Assembly (NCBI GenBank): GCA_002771395.1
Contig: PCSS01000021.1
Span: 1 to 6,056, forward strand
DNA length: 6,056 bases
Source: Bacteroidetes bacterium CG23_combo_of_CG06-09_8_20_14_all_32_9
Lineage (GTDB): Bacteria > Bacteroidota > Bacteroidia > Bacteroidales > GWA2-32-17
Reading direction: 5' to 3'
Shown here: piece by piece, positions 3,831-6,056 of the stretch
Layout of the letters: every line of letters begins with the position of its first letter
How positions within the stretch are numbered: position 1 is the first letter of the stretch
Notes under the pieces: model-generated
Told to the model about the DNA's origin: nothing
Database searches by the model: none
Seen by the model: only the letters and a program-made list of their open reading frames with translations
Position numbers and translations under genes: made by a program

Positions 3831-6056
3831 ATGAGAAAAAGAAAAATTTTAATGTTAATGGTGGCGACTTTCGCACCTTTTTTAACTACAGCAAGCGAAG
3901 CTGATTTAAAAATCCCAAACTTGAAAGAAAGTCAAAACAATTTATTGATTTTTGGCTTACTAATTTGCATATTGGGTTTATTATTTGGACTTTACCAATT
4001 TATGCGGGTAAAAAAACAGAAAGCCCATCAATCTATGTTAGATGTTGCACACACCATTTTCGAAACCTGCAAAACCTATCTCATTCAACAAGGTAAATTT
4101 TTGATTTTGCTTGAAGTTTTTATAGCAGCATGTATCGCTTTTTATTTTGGCTATCTTCAGGGAATGCCTTTTGGTGGTGTATTAATAGTACTTGGATGGT
4201 CGGTTGTTGGTATATTAGGGTCTTATAGTGTTGCATGGTTTGGTATTCGTATGAATACACTTGCCAATAGCCGTATGGCTTTCGCTTCCTTAGAACGTAA
4301 ACCTTTAAAACTTTTGAATATCCCTCTTGATTCAGGAATGAGCATAGGAGTAATGCTCGTTTCGGTTGAACTTATAATGATGCTTATTGTTTTACTCTTT
4401 ATCCCGAGAGAATATGCCGGGGCCAGTTTTATAGGTTTTGCTATTGGTGAATCTTTAGGCGCCAGTGCATTACGTATTGCAGGTGGAATTTTTACGAAAA
4501 TTGCCGACATAGGTTCCGACCTGATGAAAATTGTTTTCAATATTAAAGAAGACGACCCGCGTAACCCTGGAGTAATTGCCGATTGTACAGGCGATAATGC
4601 AGGTGATAGCGTTGGACCTACTGCTGATGGCTTTGAAACTTATGGCGTTACAGGTGTTGCACTTATTTCTTTTATTGTTTTAGCTATTATTCCCGAGAAG
4701 TTTATCTCAGCTATTGACCCACAACAAGCTGCTATTGATATCCAAACAGAACTTTTAACATGGATATTCACTATGCGTATTCTTATGATTGTAACTTCCG
4801 TTGCCGCTTTTTACATAAACAAAGCGATAAACAAAGTTTATTACAGTGGAAAAGATAATATAGACTTTGAAAGACCGCTTACTAATCTTGTTTGGCTCAC
4901 ATCAATACTTTCTATCATTATGACTTTTAGCGTTAGTTTCTGGCAGTTGAGTAATTTACCTAATAACTTATGGTTAATACTTTCCATTATTATCAGTTGC
5001 GGAACCATTGGAGCCGCTCTAATCCCTGAATTTACTAAACTATTTACTTCACCTAAATCCGCCCATGTTCGCGAAGTGGTAACTGCTTCGCGTGAAGGCG
5101 GTGCTTCACTTACTATTTTATCAGGATTAGTTTCCGGTAATTTCAGCGCTTTCTGGCAGGGAATGGTTTTTCTTGTATTGATGTTTATTGCATACAAGGC
5201 AAGCTTATATGGATTAGGTGATTTAATGATATACCCATCAATTTTTGCTTTCGGTCTGGTTGCATTCGGAATGCTGGGAATGGGACCTGTAACTATTGCA
5301 GTTGACAGCTATGGACCTGTTACCGATAATGCACAATCAATATATGAACTCTCAATGATTGAAGAACATCCAAATATTTCTAATGAAGTAGAAAAAGATT
5401 TTGGGTTTAAACCCGATTTTGAAAAAGCGAAATATTATCTTGAAGCTAACGACGGAGCCGGGAATACCTTTAAAGCAACTGCAAAACCTGTACTTATTGG
5501 TACTGCAGTAGTGGGTGCTACTACAATGATTTTCGCACTAATTCTGGTTATCAGAAATAAATTAGGAATTGAACCTGAGGATGTATTAAATATCTTAAAT
5601 CCTTATACAATTCTCGGTTTTATATCCGGAGGCGCTGTTGTCTTCTGGTTTAGCGGTGCTTCGTTGCAGGCTGTAACTACCGGAGCTTATCGTGCTGTTG
5701 AATATATTAAAAAGAACATACATCTTGATGCCAACTCAAGCAAAATCGCTTCAATTGAAAAATCAAAAGAAGTTGTAAAAATATGTACTCAATATGCTCA
5801 AAATGGTATGTTTAATATTTTCATCGTAATTTTTACATTTGCTTTGGCTTTTGCCTTCTTCTCGGCAGCCGATAATGCTAATCCAAATCCCGCATCTTTC
5901 TTTGTAAGTTACCTCATTTCTATTGCCGTTTTTGGTTTATTTCAGGCAATCTTTATGTCTAATGCCGGTAGTTGCTGGGACAACGCCAAAAAAGTGGTGG
6001 AAGTTGACCTTAAAGAAAAAGGAACCCCATTACACGACGCCACTATAATTGGCGAT
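3831..6056 (+). CDS. hppA: Divergent membrane-bound ion-translocating pyrophosphatase (3' end beyond window)
   Basis: The frame is open for 742 codons to the window edge. The protein hydrolyses cytoplasmic PPi and pumps H+ or Na+ across the inner membrane. About 15-16 hydrophobic segments are visible. Conserved motifs in order: GGIFTKIADIGSDL (218-231), EDDPRNP (240-246), IADCTGDNAGD (249-259), ADGFETYG (265-272, with Asp266 and the gate-type Glu269), DSYGPVTDNA (492-501), GNTFKA (544-549) and NAGSCWDNAKK (711-721). The final GDTVGDPFKDT-like motif would follow the last visible Gly-Asp. Departures from typical members: the D-x7-K-x-E signature is shortened and lacks its Glu (D226...K233-I-V), GMxADLFE reads GPTADGFE, and about 19 extra residues separate TDNA from GNT. 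Lys548 sits where Lys marks K+-independent enzymes. The N-terminus (RKRK, then a hydrophobic stretch to about residue 20, then ASEA) looks like a signal peptide. ATG 3831 is the first start after an in-frame TAA (3810-3812). The pumped ion cannot be decided from sequence. Confidence 0.93.
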   Translation, partial: MRKRKILMLMVATFAPFLTTASEADLKIPNLKESQNNLLIFGLLICILGLLFGLYQFMRVKKQKAHQSMLDVAHTIFETCKTYLIQQGKFLILLEVFIAACIAFYFGYLQGMPFGGVLIVLGWSVVGILGSYSVAWFGIRMNTLANSRMAFASLERKPLKLLNIPLDSGMSIGVMLVSVELIMMLIVLLFIPREYAGASFIGFAIGESLGASALRIAGGIFTKIADIGSDLMKIVFNIKEDDPRNPGVIADCTGDNAGDSVGPTADGFETYGVTGVALISFIVLAIIPEKFISAIDPQQAAIDIQTELLTWIFTMRILMIVTSVAAFYINKAINKVYYSGKDNIDFERPLTNLVWLTSILSIIMTFSVSFWQLSNLPNNLWLILSIIISCGTIGAALIPEFTKLFTSPKSAHVREVVTASREGGASLTILSGLVSGNFSAFWQGMVFLVLMFIAYKASLYGLGDLMIYPSIFAFGLVAFGMLGMGPVTIAVDSYGPVTDNAQSIYELSMIEEHPNISNEVEKDFGFKPDFEKAKYYLEANDGAGNTFKATAKPVLIGTAVVGATTMIFALILVIRNKLGIEPEDVLNILNPYTILGFISGGAVVFWFSGASLQAVTTGAYRAVEYIKKNIHLDANSSKIASIEKSKEVVKICTQYAQNGMFNIFIVIFTFALAFAFFSAADNANPNPASFFVSYLISIAVFGLFQAIFMSNAGSCWDNAKKVVEVDLKEKGTPLHDATIIGD

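Noticed and set aside
3317..5197. Reverse-strand frames at 3317-3574, 4223-4540 and 4841-5197
   Set aside because: All lie opposite conserved PiT or pyrophosphatase coding sequence (the first running 17 bases past the PiT stop), with no recognisable protein features.

Overview
The window looks like a piece of a Bacteroidota chromosome, most likely Bacteroidales-like. It is AT-rich. Gene starts have no clear Shine-Dalgarno sequence, only A/T-rich leaders. Several intergenic stretches carry the TAnnTTTG box that serves as the -7 element in this phylum. The gene types (Xaa-Pro aminopeptidase, paired DUF47 and short PiT transporter, membrane pyrophosphatase) fit this assignment. No RNA genes, CRISPR arrays or origins were seen.

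Layout: (1) 1-35 holds what appears to be the right end of a repeated element that continues off the left edge. (2) 86-1369 is a complete M24-family aminopeptidase P with all metal ligands. (3) 1370-1920 has no intact gene but is the most unusual part. A decayed 5' fragment of a second PiT-type phosphate transporter starts at 1502. After about eight codons it is interrupted by a 224-bp MITE-like element (1528-1751). It resumes at 1754 with a recognisable PiT signature and then meets an in-frame TGA. Removing the element together with one copy of a flanking TA restores a single reading frame. The element contains a large nested palindrome, and its ends match the sequence at 1-35. (4) 1921-3557 is a tight two-gene operon (TAATG overlap): a DUF47/PhoU-like protein and a short PiT phosphate permease. 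(5) 3558-3830 is a leader region with two TACTTTTG promoter boxes inside an identical 12-nt sequence, 128 nt apart. (6) 3831 to the right edge is a 742-codon open frame for a divergent membrane-bound pyrophosphatase, cut by the window end before its last conserved motif.

How the genes relate: the pyrophosphatase splits cytoplasmic PPi to two Pi and stores the energy as an ion gradient. PiT permeases import Pi using an ion gradient, and DUF47 proteins are their usual partners. The right two-thirds of the window is therefore a phosphate/pyrophosphate neighbourhood. The ruined PiT just upstream of the intact one suggests that one phosphate transporter has replaced another at this locus. The aminopeptidase is probably an unrelated housekeeping neighbour.
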